This document shows positions 1 through 7,993 of a stretch of 20,082 nucleotides of DNA, in pieces (positions within the stretch are counted from its first letter, which is position 1; each line of letters opens with the position of its first letter). The DNA lies in NCBI GenBank assembly GCA_030560485.1, contig JAKTTS010000291.1, forward strand, positions 1 to 20,082, written 5' to 3'. The position numbers were made by a program, and so were the translations under genes. This DNA comes from Ascoidea tarda (nom. inval.). Lineage: Eukaryota; Ascomycota; Saccharomycetes; Ascoideales; Ascoideaceae. The notes beneath the pieces were generated by a model. The model saw nothing but the letters and a program-made list of their open reading frames with translations, did no database searches and was not told the DNA's origin.

Positions 1-290
1 AAGGTACGGTTGGCGTTTTGATACCCATACTGGTTAAGAGCGAGTTGATATTTTTTGAGAAGTTGATTAAATTGATTAAAAAAACGAAAGAGACATCAGT
101 TTTGAGCAGAAATCATTTGAAGTATCGAAGTTATTATGTTCCAATGCGAAACGTTGTTGATGGGGATTTGTGTGAGACTTATTTGAATTTAACAGAAGAC
201 GAAAAGAAAAAAATAGGGATTGAGATGGATTACACAGTTCGAGAAATTGAAGGGAAAATTGCATCAATTCGATCAAAATTTGGATTTTAG
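1..290 (+). CDS. RSE1: RSE1 C-terminus (splicing factor SF3b subunit 3), 5'-truncated by window edge
   Basis: This is the last 95 or so residues of an SF3b130/SF3B3-type protein, a beta-propeller (CPSF-A family) subunit of the U2 snRNP SF3b complex that acts in branch-site recognition in the nucleus. The frame is open from base 3 (GTVGVLIP...) to a TAG at 288-290. The tail carries the family's conserved C-terminal block: YRSYYVPMRNVVDGDLCE, then a Lys/Glu-rich helix and an IRSKFGF end. Human SF3B3 has FRSYYFPVKNVIDGDLCE and IRTRYAF in the same places (recalled, not searched). CFT1 and DDB1 share the fold, but VIDGDLCE plus the RT/SK-x-F end points to SF3B3. The start lies outside the window, so nothing can be said about its promoter. 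Downstream is AT-rich DNA with AATAAA-like and TATGTA-like signals suitable for 3'-end formation. Confidence 0.9.
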   Translation, partial: GTVGVLIPILVKSELIFFEKLIKLIKKTKETSVLSRNHLKYRSYYVPMRNVVDGDLCETYLNLTEDEKKKIGIEMDYTVREIEGKIASIRSKFGF

Positions 291-779
291 AGTAAGATTA
301 ATCAGTTGCGTATAAGTCAAAAGTTGATAAATTGACAATTTTGTAAATTGAAAAGGTATTAAAAAAAACAAAAACAACAAAATAAAAATAGGTAATCAAA
401 TAAATAAATAAATGTATAGTAAAATAATTGGAGATTTTAATGAGCAATAGCTATGAATATAATACGGTTTGTTTTCAGATTCTACATATCAGAGATTCTA
501 TTTTTTTATGATTTTGGACAAGACCCTTGGGTATCTGTTGAAAAAACCAACAATCCCCTGGTGTTCAGGTAAAAAGCCAAAACTACAAAAGAAAAGCAAA
601 TCATAACAAAGAGGATTATCAGATATGATAGAAAGGAAGACAGGTGGAATAAAAAAAAGATAAAACGTTATAAAAAAAATGGAGATGTCAACGACAAAGA
701 AGAAGAGCAGAAAAAGCAGAAAATAACTCCAGTTTTCCATTCTTTTTCTCTTCTCAGCTTCCATCTCCCTCTAAATTCT
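291..779. other. AT-rich intergenic stretch downstream of RSE1
   Basis: This is very AT-rich DNA (15-35% GC by eye) with A-runs and repeated AAATAAATAAATAAATG near 398-415, probably RSE1 3' UTR and polyadenylation signals. A minus-strand ATG frame (764 to 498, 88 codons) would encode a Phe/Leu-rich membrane-like peptide. It is not recognisable, and T-rich DNA readily gives such frames, so it is not called as a gene. I see no RNA gene here. Confidence 0.6.
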
Positions 780-782
780 AAA

Positions 783-1560
783 TTGGTTTGGGCGAAAAAA
801 GGCCCCAAAGGTCTTATCCGCATCTGCAGCTTCTGCAGCGTTGCAAATGAAGTAACTATTGCGAGTCATACCAGCACTGTGGGTGCAGTTGCCACAGAAC
901 CAGAGCGGCGGGCGCACCAAACTGGAGCAGCTGCGGGCACGCATTGGACGGCATACACCCCAGAAACCCGCATTGAGCACCCGATGGGACTTTTGTGGGT
1001 CTTCTGAGGGATTTATGTGGGTTCTCAGTGGTGGGTGGGAACCTGGGCGAGCCCGAGCGCTCGCAGCAGTGGGTCTGGGCTTGCGGGCGCAGGTGAAGTC
1101 CGCGAAAAAGCCGTTGCAACTGTGCTTTGTTCGCGGGCCCTGATGATTTTCAGAAAGCGGGACCCCTGGAGCCCCAGCAAGCTTCGGATATATCCAGTCT
1201 ACAACCAAGCCCCGTTGCTTTGCACCTGCGTGAGCGTGTGTGTGCACATGCAGCACTGGTGGATATGAATCTAGCCCTAAGGAAACAGGACGCCTGCGGG
1301 TGCAGCAGCAGCGGAAGTGAGGTGAAAACGCGAAAAAAGCGAGGGTTCCTCATAGGGTTCTGGGGACTAAGCATTTATGAGCGGACGAAAAGACATCGAC
1401 CCCTCCATGGTACTCCTCGCAGAACCCAGGGCACGAGATTTACCCCAGCTTCATTGGCCCGCAGATTGTTCCTTTGGTGCTTTTTCATTTCGCTCGATGT
1501 TCCACTTTTTTGTCGAAAGTCCTAAAATTCCCCTTGCAGGTGATTCAAAGTTGGAGTGCA
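783..1560. other. GC-rich non-coding island upstream of the ATO gene
   Basis: About 780 bp of markedly GC-rich DNA (hand counts: 41/60 at 901-960, 42/60 at 1021-1080) sits between AT-rich flanks. No ATG-initiated frame is long or recognisable. The longest frames start at non-ATG codons and have unlike, biased compositions on the two strands. It contains many runs of three or four C or G (CCCCT/CCCCAG/GTGGG types that resemble Mig1/Msn2/Adr1 half-sites) and two CGCGAAAA sequences (1101-1109, 1329-1337). The simplest reading is an upstream regulatory region of the transporter at 2150, as this family is glucose-repressed and acetate-induced in yeasts. A foreign insertion or an RNA gene of unknown type is also possible. 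Function is inferred, not seen. Confidence 0.45.
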
Positions 1561-1920
1561 GGGAATTTCAATTTGCGTTGCTCTTTGGCAAAAGTCTTGT
1601 TAAGTGTCTTATTAAGTGCATGGAATATGCCAAACGAGTGAGGTTTCAAGCACAAGCACAACAAAAAATGCTAGCCATGATGATTATTTCTTTATCAATC
1701 GCATTAAATTCCTAATGCAAAGAGCATAATCACTCCGCTCTAGTACCCTCTTTTTTTCTCTTTTTTTCCCTTTCTTTCAGATGCTGCCCTTGCTTTTTCA
1801 GCTCTTCTTTCTTTGGTGCACACTCGAAAAATACCACTTTTCATTTTCGGTTAGAATCTTTTTGTTCAGAAACCTAAACCTAGTTTTGGCTCTTTTGTTT
1901 CCCTATGTATCTTCTTCATC

Positions 1921-1928
1921 TATAAATA
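1921..1928 (+). promoter_or_regulatory. TATA box of the ATO transporter gene
   Basis: TATAAATA lies 222 bp upstream of the transporter ATG, after a long pyrimidine-rich stretch (about 1745-1920). It is followed by a CT-rich leader with AACAACAAC (1992-2000), typical of yeast initiation regions and 5' UTRs. A strong TATA box fits a regulated, highly expressed gene. The transcription start itself is not visible. Confidence 0.5.
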
Positions 1929-2149
1929 CATCTTCGTTTCTCGATTGTTTTCACCCATCTCTTCTTCTTTTCTATTATTCTCTCATCTCTTAACAACAAC
2001 TTATAAATTCTTCAATTTATACTAATATTCAATCTCAAAAAAATCAATAATATCTATTTTTTTTAATTTCCAGTTTTAGAAATATCCAATACCTCTTTTC
2101 TTAGATAACAACTTTTGATTTCCTATACCTATATCCAACCTTTTCATTA

Positions 2150-2917
2150 ATGTCTAACTCAAAAATGTCTTCCGAACACTACGACTATGAAAATGACCCA
2201 CACCACCCAGTTACCACTTCTGGTCCAAACAACGAATATATCCACATTGGTAACACTAAAGTCAGAAAAGACGAACTATTAAGTGCCTTTGGTGGTGCTT
2301 TATACACTGGTGTCCACGCTGCTCCAACCCACAAATTCGCCAATCCTGGTCCTTTAGGTCTCTCTGCTTTTGCTTTAACTACTTTTGTCTTATCCATGTT
2401 CAATGCTAGAGCCATGGGCGTCACAAACAACAAAGTCGTTGTCGGTTTAGCCTTTTTCTATGGTGGTTTTATCCAATTATTAGCCGGTATGTGGGAAATC
2501 GCCATCGAAAACACCTTCGGTGGTACTGCTTTATCCTCCTATGGTGGTTTCTGGATGGCCTGGGCTGCTATTCAAACTCCTGCTTTTGGTATTGCTTCCT
2601 CTTATGATGACAAAGTCGAATTTTACAACGCTCTTGGTTTCTTCTTATTAGGCTGGAGTATCTTCACTGCCATGCTAACTCTTTGCACCCTCAAATCAAC
2701 TCTTGCCTTCTCCGGAATGTTTGCTCTTTTGACTGTCACTTTTATCTTATTGACCATTGGTGATTTCACTCGTAACACAAACTTCACTAGAGCTGGTGGT
2801 ATTTTGGGTGTCATTGTTGCTTTCATGGCCTGGTACAACGCCTTCGCTGGTATTGCAACTCCACAAAACTCTTACATCACTATTAAGCCTTTCTATTTAC
2901 CAGGTGGTAAAGCTTAG
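2150..2917 (+). CDS. ADY2: ATO/GPR1/FUN34/YaaH-family acetate/ammonia transporter
   Basis: A 255-residue plasma-membrane protein of the AceTr family, which in yeasts imports acetate and other short carboxylates and is linked to ammonium export. The N-terminal tail (1-60) is hydrophilic and carries NNEYIHIG. It is followed by HKFANPGPLGL (family signature NPAPLGL, here with Gly at 67), then ALTTFVLSMFNARA, FYGGFIQLLAGMWEIA, ENTFGGTALSSYGGFW, LGFFLLGWSIFT and AGGILGVIVAFMAWYNAFAG. Together these make six hydrophobic segments (about 70-90, 97-118, 130-150, 160-182, 188-206, 215-235). Length is normal for the family. A second ATG at codon 6 is an alternative start. Codons are strongly biased (GGT, GCT, TTC, ACC), suggesting high expression. 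Ady2 and Ato2 are paralogues and many yeasts carry several copies, so the symbol is only a family label. It stands alone behind a long promoter region. Confidence 0.93.
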   Translation: MSNSKMSSEHYDYENDPHHPVTTSGPNNEYIHIGNTKVRKDELLSAFGGALYTGVHAAPTHKFANPGPLGLSAFALTTFVLSMFNARAMGVTNNKVVVGLAFFYGGFIQLLAGMWEIAIENTFGGTALSSYGGFWMAWAAIQTPAFGIASSYDDKVEFYNALGFFLLGWSIFTAMLTLCTLKSTLAFSGMFALLTVTFILLTIGDFTRNTNFTRAGGILGVIVAFMAWYNAFAGIATPQNSYITIKPFYLPGGKA

Positions 2918-3238
2918 AGAATATATCCTTCTCCACACAAAAAAAAATTATTCTGCTTTTTTGCTTTATTTTTTTTTAAAAACTTCATTTTAAAACTTCA
3001 ATACAAAATTAAAAAAAAAAATATTCCTCTAATATCTTATGACTTATGCTTACACTTTTGTTTTGTTTTGTTACCCTTTTTTTTTACCCCTTCACTTAAT
3101 TCATCCTTTATTTTAATTCATCTTTCCAATCTTAATTAGATTTTAATTTAAATATTTCATACATCTCACTATTAACTATTAACTGTAGAAATCGATTCCA
3201 ATCAAAAAACAACCTGTCAATTCAATATTAATTAATTT

Positions 3239-3301
3239 AATATTCGTTGAATATTCATTTAATACTCGTTGAATATTCATTTGATATTCAGTTAATAATT
3301 T
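3239..3301. repeat. 22-bp tandem repeat, about 2.8 copies
   Basis: Two nearly identical 22-bp units (3239-3260 and 3261-3282, one difference) are followed by a diverged partial unit. The unit core is TCGTTGAATATTCATTT. It is non-coding. It may be a minisatellite in the making; no function is visible. Confidence 0.75.
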
Positions 3302-3486
3302 CTGATCACAATTATATACAAATTATATAATTGTCCTAATTTTGTACTCATCTCATCGAAAAATAACAACTTTTCTCTATTTTTTTCACATTTTATCAAA
3401 TTTTATCAAATCTTTCCAATTTTTCTAAATCTTATTTCCCAATTTATTCTCTTTCTTTCTCCAACCGTATTTACCATATTACGTAT

Positions 3487-3513
3487 TACGTACTACTTAT
3501 TAAGTACTACGTA
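3487..3513. repeat. 27-bp near-palindrome rich in TACGTA
   Basis: The arms ACGTACTACTTA and TAAGTACTACGT match their reverse complements at 11 of 12 positions. More TACG/ACGT steps lie just outside (3478-3486, 3510-3528). It could be a protein-binding palindrome (TACGTA resembles a bZIP half-site pair) or simple sequence. No neighbouring gene clearly uses it. Confidence 0.5.
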
Positions 3514-3589
3514 TTTCATATTTCGTATTCCATGCTGGATGATTTTCTCAAGCAACAAATTCTTTGTAGAACATTCTGAATCATCTTCC

Positions 3590-6300
3590 ACTGCCCATTA
3601 TTTTAATATCACTAATTACATTACTAGATAAATCATTATTCCTCAAATTAACCAAGAATCTAATATTTTCGACCACTGTTATTTTATTCCATGAAGCACC
3701 TAAAACTCAAACATTCACTAAATCCTCCAAGTCAAGTTTTCAATTTTTTCAATCTTATTATCTGATAAAAAAAACCAAACCAATTCTTTCATCTCACTCA
3801 AAATCTCAATTTTTCCAATACTATTACCTGATAAACTAAGCATGGTTAATTTCTTTATTTGATCACAAAACAAATCAATTCTAATTAAATTTAACAATTT
3901 TCTCGAGAAACCTTCTAATGTTATTATACGGTGGTTTTTGTAACATTAGCGTTTCTAAACCAACAAAATTATAAAAACAGTGATCAGTATTTTTAATGAA
4001 ATTTTCTGATAAATCTAAAACTTTTAAATTCCTTAATTCTCTAAGACCTTGAACATTTTCAATCATATTGGCATTGAGATACAATTCTTCTAAATTTAAT
4101 AATGCACTTAAATTTTTGATGCATTCAATCAATTTGTATGTCATGTAGGGACACTTTGATTTTCTAAACCAGGGTACATCATTAATCTTTGAAATACAAT
4201 TCCTATACGAGATTAGCTTGACCAAATTTTCACAACTATTCAAATTATCAAATATTGTTATTTGGTTCTTAAATAATTTTAATTCTAACCTAGTTAAGTT
4301 AATTAAATTATAGTGAAAACATTCATCTGAGATGAGTAATTGAGGACCAATTTTCAAAACCTTTAAGTAATCGTGCTGTTTCCAACTTTGGAACAACTGT
4401 TCAAAACAAAAACCTCATCGCCAAAGTTGAATATTATTGTTTTTAATGTGTGTTTTCGAAAAATCAGCAAATTTTTTAGTAATAACGCACACTTCCAAAT
4501 ATGATCATTTGCTTTGTCAATTAGAGAAGTTGGATTAACTTCATCAAACGAAACTTATCGAACTAAAATTGAAATTTTTTTTACTGGACTAAACATAATG
4601 ATTATGTCCCTGTGTTGATTTAATATTTCATGGCTAGAAAATATCATTTTAAGATATGTTTTAGGAGAATTGATTCATACATTTTTTAAATAGAATAGCA
4701 TCTTCGAGGTTTAGTACTAAGAAAAGATTTGAGATGCCTTGATTATTTTGGGTTATAAGAAAAGAATCAAAAAGTCATGATTTTAGTTGAATATTTTTGA
4801 ATATAAATCCCAAGGAAAGGTATCGCCAATAATGATTTTAATATTAACTTGGTTCAGTTTTGGAAATGCATTTTCATGATAAAGCAAAACATTCTCTAGA
4901 CCTGATTGCAGAAGAGAATCATTTAATGCCAATAAGTACTGGATATTCTTCAAGTCTTTTTGATAATAAAGGTATTTGAGTTTATTAAACTCGGAGCAGA
5001 TATTGTACAAGCACTATAAAATATTATGATATAAATTTGGTTTATTGACATTTTGGGTAAAAGATCTGCCATCCAATATAATGAAGTACTGAAAGAACTA
5101 CTTCCCATTCCAGAAGTGCTCTGTTTATTTTAATTGGTTAATGCATTACTGCATCATAGCCATCATATGCGCGCTTGAATGCGTCTAGTGATGCATGTAC
5201 AAAGCTTAAATATGGAGGAATGAAAAATGAGAATAGTGTTAACTCGTTGTTTATGTTTGGATATTTCAATTTATTGCATCACAACTCAAGGCGAAATAGT
5301 TTGAATCTTTGAATTCAAACCTTATTAAAAAGTTTCTAAGACAATTATTTAAAATAAATAACTGTTGAAGACTAGATAGAATGAACACGTTTTTTAAGCT
5401 TTTTATTTCACTACCATTCAAATCAAGGTATTCTAAATCATGGCTCTTATCGTTAAGCTACGTGGAAAAACTCTCCAACTCGTTTTCATTTAAAATCCCA
5501 TATATAACACTATTAGGGATTCAAAAATGTTTCATGTTTTTCAGCATATGATAATCCATCTGGGATATTTTAATGCGCTAATTTGAGATATACCTTCAAA
5601 AGAAAACTTTTCAATCTTGTATGAAAAATTTAAATTCTGTAACACTTTCTATAACACTTTCTGGAACATAAATACTTCTTAAATCTCTAAATACATTATA
5701 AGGAACAACAATTGTTGCCAATTTTTTAAACTTTCGTTTTTTCAAAAAATAACTCTCTAAATTGTTATTACTTACATTTAATATCTCAAGATTCTCTAAT
5801 GCATCAAAATCATCAAAATCATTGGGTAATCTTTGAGTTTCAATACCATAAATGTCCAGATAAAGATGGGAATTTTAATGAAGTAAAACTGCCAATATCT
5901 TTAATTTTATTTTATACAATATTTAAATGTCAAAGCTTGCTCAACTTGGAAAGTTCATTTAAATTTAAATTCAATTTTTTACCATTTGTTAACTCTATTA
6001 TGTTGTTAGTTTGTTTGAAATCTAATTCTAATACTAATACCCCGACTAATTCAAATTCTTCTTTTATATTTTCAATGCCATTTATTTTATTAGTGGATAT
6101 AATTTTTTAGTGAGTTTCACTTTCCAAATAAAAGCAAACACGTGATTCTAATAACCTAAAAAAAAAATTTGTACCATTTTTCAATATTGATATTAATTTT
6201 TTTCTTTTCGAATTAGATGTTTGTTTAGTAATGTTTTCACTTGAACTATCATAAACCAATTTTCTTCTTTTCAAACCCACTTTTAATTGTATGTATTTAA
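3590..6300 (-). pseudogene. Decayed leucine-rich-repeat (SDS22-like) protein gene
   Basis: On the minus strand, LRR-coding remnants occur one after another across about 2.7 kb, in changing frames with stops between them. From 5' to 3' the pieces are: about 6295-6110 (basic stretch NSKRKKLISILKNG); about 6105-5930; about 5865-5600 (LENLEILNVSNNNLES); about 5470-5280 (HDLEYLDLNGSEIK); about 5270-5130; 5010-4783; 4396-3881, the best-kept piece at about 171 codons (LEELYLNANMIENVQGL, LKVLDLSENFIK); and about 3880-3740 (LTMLSLSGNSIGKIEIL, LSDNKIEKIENL), with traces to about 3600. The LxxLxLSxNxIxxIEN pattern is of the 22-residue SDS22 type, and a product of about 850-900 residues can be estimated for the ancestor. 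Pieces are too many and too broken for short introns to explain, since most junctions lack donor, branch and acceptor signals. It could descend from an F-box/LRR family, but no F-box is recognisable. The remnants are host-type, not viral. Confidence 0.75.
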
Positions 6301-6797
6301 TAGACTATCCTTTTATTGTCGTGTTTTATTATGATGAGTAAATTTCTGCGTTATCGATTTGATATAGCTCAACTTTTTTCGAGTTGAGATTAGGAAACCA
6401 CTTTAACAAACTCCTGATATTTAATTAAAAAAAAGAGACAAACATTATTGTTATTTAATTTAATTTAATTATTACAAAAAACTGAATATTTTACTAATCA
6501 TAACATTCCCTGTTAGCTTTGCTTTAAATTTATAGTCAACTTGAGAAATCATTTGAAAACCGTTTCTGTGTTGTTTTTTTTGTATTTTGTTTTTTATAGC
6601 TTGTTTTCTTTAATAAAAAAGTTTTAACAATCCAATAGTAAAACGTAACTAAGCTTACAAAGACACCGTAGTCTTGATTGTGATTACAATTGTCATTATA
6701 ATATAAATATTATAAGTTCAGAAAAAGTATTTTTAAATAAATTAAAGTGAAACCTACCTAGTTTGTCAAATTATCACTTTTTTTTTCATTCTATTTT
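6301..6797. other. AT-rich intergenic stretch between LRR pseudogene and SCL1
   Basis: AT-rich DNA with T-runs and AATAAA/TATAAATAT-like signals downstream of SCL1 (minus strand), probably its 3' UTR and polyadenylation region. It contains one clear hairpin (6368-6388). No frame or RNA gene is recognisable. Confidence 0.6.
6368..6388. repeat. Perfect 7-bp inverted repeat (hairpin) in intergenic DNA
   Basis: CTCAACT and AGTTGAG are perfect reverse complements separated by a 7-nt loop of TTTTTCG. It lies about 410 bp beyond the SCL1 stop codon, too far to be a normal yeast 3'-end signal. Function unknown; it may be chance. Confidence 0.5.
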
Positions 6798-7630
6798 TCA
6801 ATCCTCTTCTGCAATTGAAACCAAACGCTCTTCAATTTGATCGGCTGTCAATACAAAAAATCTATCTTTAACTGCAACACCAATTTCAATATCATTTTTC
6901 TTCAATTCGGTACCTAATATATTGCTTAAAATTATAATAGATTCATCTACCACTTTAACCCAATTGCCTTTAATATAATCCTTTTTCTTAAATTTTTTCT
7001 CTAAAGCTGTTGTAATTTCATCTTGTTTAGGTCCAATTGCTGTTGCCTTTGACCCAATAAAATAACCCGCTGGATCACATTTATATAACAATGGTCCCTT
7101 TTCATCGTCAAAAGCACAGAACGTCAAAGTAACTCCCAAGGGTCTCATATATGCTCTCTGAGTATAAATTTGAGATAAATTAGCCATTCTTTTAGCTAAG
7201 ATATCACATGGAATGTCATACCCATATTTATAACGAAATTCTGCTGCTTCTGCTTTAGCTCTTAATGCTTGTGATCTGCCATCTGCGATTGATCCTGTAG
7301 CAATCATACCAATTAATGGAGTTATTTGAAATAAATTTGATACTGTCGATGCATCTAACAATTTATCTGGCACTTTCTTTTGAGAAATCAATACAACTGA
7401 ATCCTCTCCACATATTCCAATCGCATTGATATTAGCTGCTGTTATAGCTCTAAATGCATACTCAACTTGATACAATCTGCCCTCTGGCGAGAAGATCGTA
7501 ATGTGTCTGTCAAAACCTGCTGAATCTACATTGATAAATTGAAATTAATTTCCACTGTTAGTCTCATAAAATGCTCACACGATCATCCACAATCAGCCAA
7601 TTACGTCAAAAAAGATAACATACTCGACAT
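6798..7630 (-). CDS. SCL1: 20S proteasome subunit alpha-1, spliced gene
   Basis: Structural alpha subunit of the 20S proteasome outer ring (cytosol/nucleus), with no catalytic threonine. The spliced product (7630-7624 joined to 7525-6798) is 244 residues, beginning [19 protein letters not shown]. This contains the alpha-subunit N-terminal gate signature (FDR where many have YDR; human PSMA6 also has GFDRH). Then come [11 protein letters not shown] (20-30), [10 protein letters not shown], the alpha-1 block [16 protein letters not shown] (91-106), [20 protein letters not shown] (115-134) and CDPAGYF. The C-terminus [11 protein letters not shown] matches yeast Scl1 EERLVAIAEQD (recalled). Without the intron no ATG exists in frame before the signature: a TAA lies upstream and the codon before YQVEYAF is TTG. 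The donor, branch and acceptor together fix the start at 7630. A PACE-like element lies about 115 bp upstream. Confidence 0.93.
7526..7623 (-). other. SCL1: SCL1 intron (98 nt) after a 7-nt first exon
   Basis: Reading the minus strand: exon ATGTCGA, then donor GTATGT (7623-7618), branch site GACTAAC (7563-7557) and acceptor TGTAG ending at 7526. The branch-to-acceptor distance of about 31-33 nt is normal for yeast. Splicing joins A to AT, giving Asn3 and the family-typical SNSAGFDRH. Two further in-frame acceptors (CAG ending at 7520 and at 7517) follow within 9 nt and would shorten the tail to MSTGFDRH or MSSFDRH. Confidence 0.88.
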
Positions 7631-7743
7631 CTGTAAAAATCTCTAATGCTCAAATGGATATCAACAACAAATCTCTCAATAAAACAACAATTGTGATCCA
7701 AAGACGAAAGATGCTCCTAAATTACCCAACTGTTTTATTAGAT

Positions 7744-7752
7744 AGTGGCAAA
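7744..7752 (+). promoter_or_regulatory. PACE-like element (candidate Rpn4 site) upstream of SCL1
   Basis: AGTGGCAAA differs by one base from the proteasome-associated control element GGTGGCAAA, bound by Rpn4 in yeasts. It lies about 115 bp before the SCL1 ATG, in the range where PACE works. It is inferred from position and similarity only. Confidence 0.5.
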
Positions 7753-7756
7753 GAGC

Positions 7757-7873
7757 TCACATTTCAAAACCACCGGCCGATTTGTGCTCGCGACCTTTGC
7801 GGGCCATCTCATGCCCAACCTTGAAGCGGCCGTTGAGCGCCGACAAAGCCAAAGCCTTTCGCTTCTTCTTGTG
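7757..7873 (-). other. GC-rich block with a Lys/Arg-rich open frame, SCL1 upstream region
   Basis: About 100 bp (7772-7860) is clearly GC-richer than its surroundings. On the minus strand it reads as a stop-free stretch HKKKRKALALSALNGR..., ending ...EHKSAGGFEM and a TGA at 7759-7757, 38 codons in all. No ATG precedes it in frame before a TAA; the only internal ATG would give 16 residues. It is strongly basic and uses GC-rich codons unlike its neighbours. It could be the last exon of a tiny gene, a remnant, or simply the GC-rich SCL1 promoter. I do not recognise the peptide. Confidence 0.3.
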
Positions 7874-7993
7874 AGGTAGATATATAAAACAGCATTAATT
7901 ATAAATTATAAATGATGGAAAGATAATATATCGATGCCAAAGTTGCACACACTGCAATTGCATCGCCTCTATTTTTTTGCTTCTATTTACTCG

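Larger units (their letters stand above)
2918..3590. other. AT-rich intergenic DNA with short repeats
   Basis: This is the 3' flank of the transporter gene. It has TATAT efficiency-like signals and A/T runs just after the stop codon, then AT-rich DNA with no gene. It holds a 22-bp tandem repeat (3239-3301) and a palindrome (3487-3513), listed separately, and runs into the decayed LRR gene. Confidence 0.6.

Noticed and set aside
498-764. Minus-strand 88-codon ATG frame with a hydrophobic segment
   Set aside because: Phe/Leu-rich composition is what T-rich DNA gives by chance; no recognisable family and no promoter signals.
771-1715. Open frames on both strands in the GC-rich island, including ATG frames of about 87 codons (+, from about 1265) and 112 codons (+, from 1377)
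   Set aside because: GC-rich DNA has few stops; the translations are low-information, overlap one another on both strands, mostly start at non-ATG codons and match nothing I know.
1760-1790. Polypyrimidine tract with TTTCAG followed by ATG, resembling a splice acceptor
   Set aside because: It lies upstream of the TATA box at 1921, and no matching donor or downstream exon could be found.
5799-6110. Plus-strand frame of about 103 codons
   Set aside because: It is the shadow of minus-strand LRR remnants, which make much better sense.
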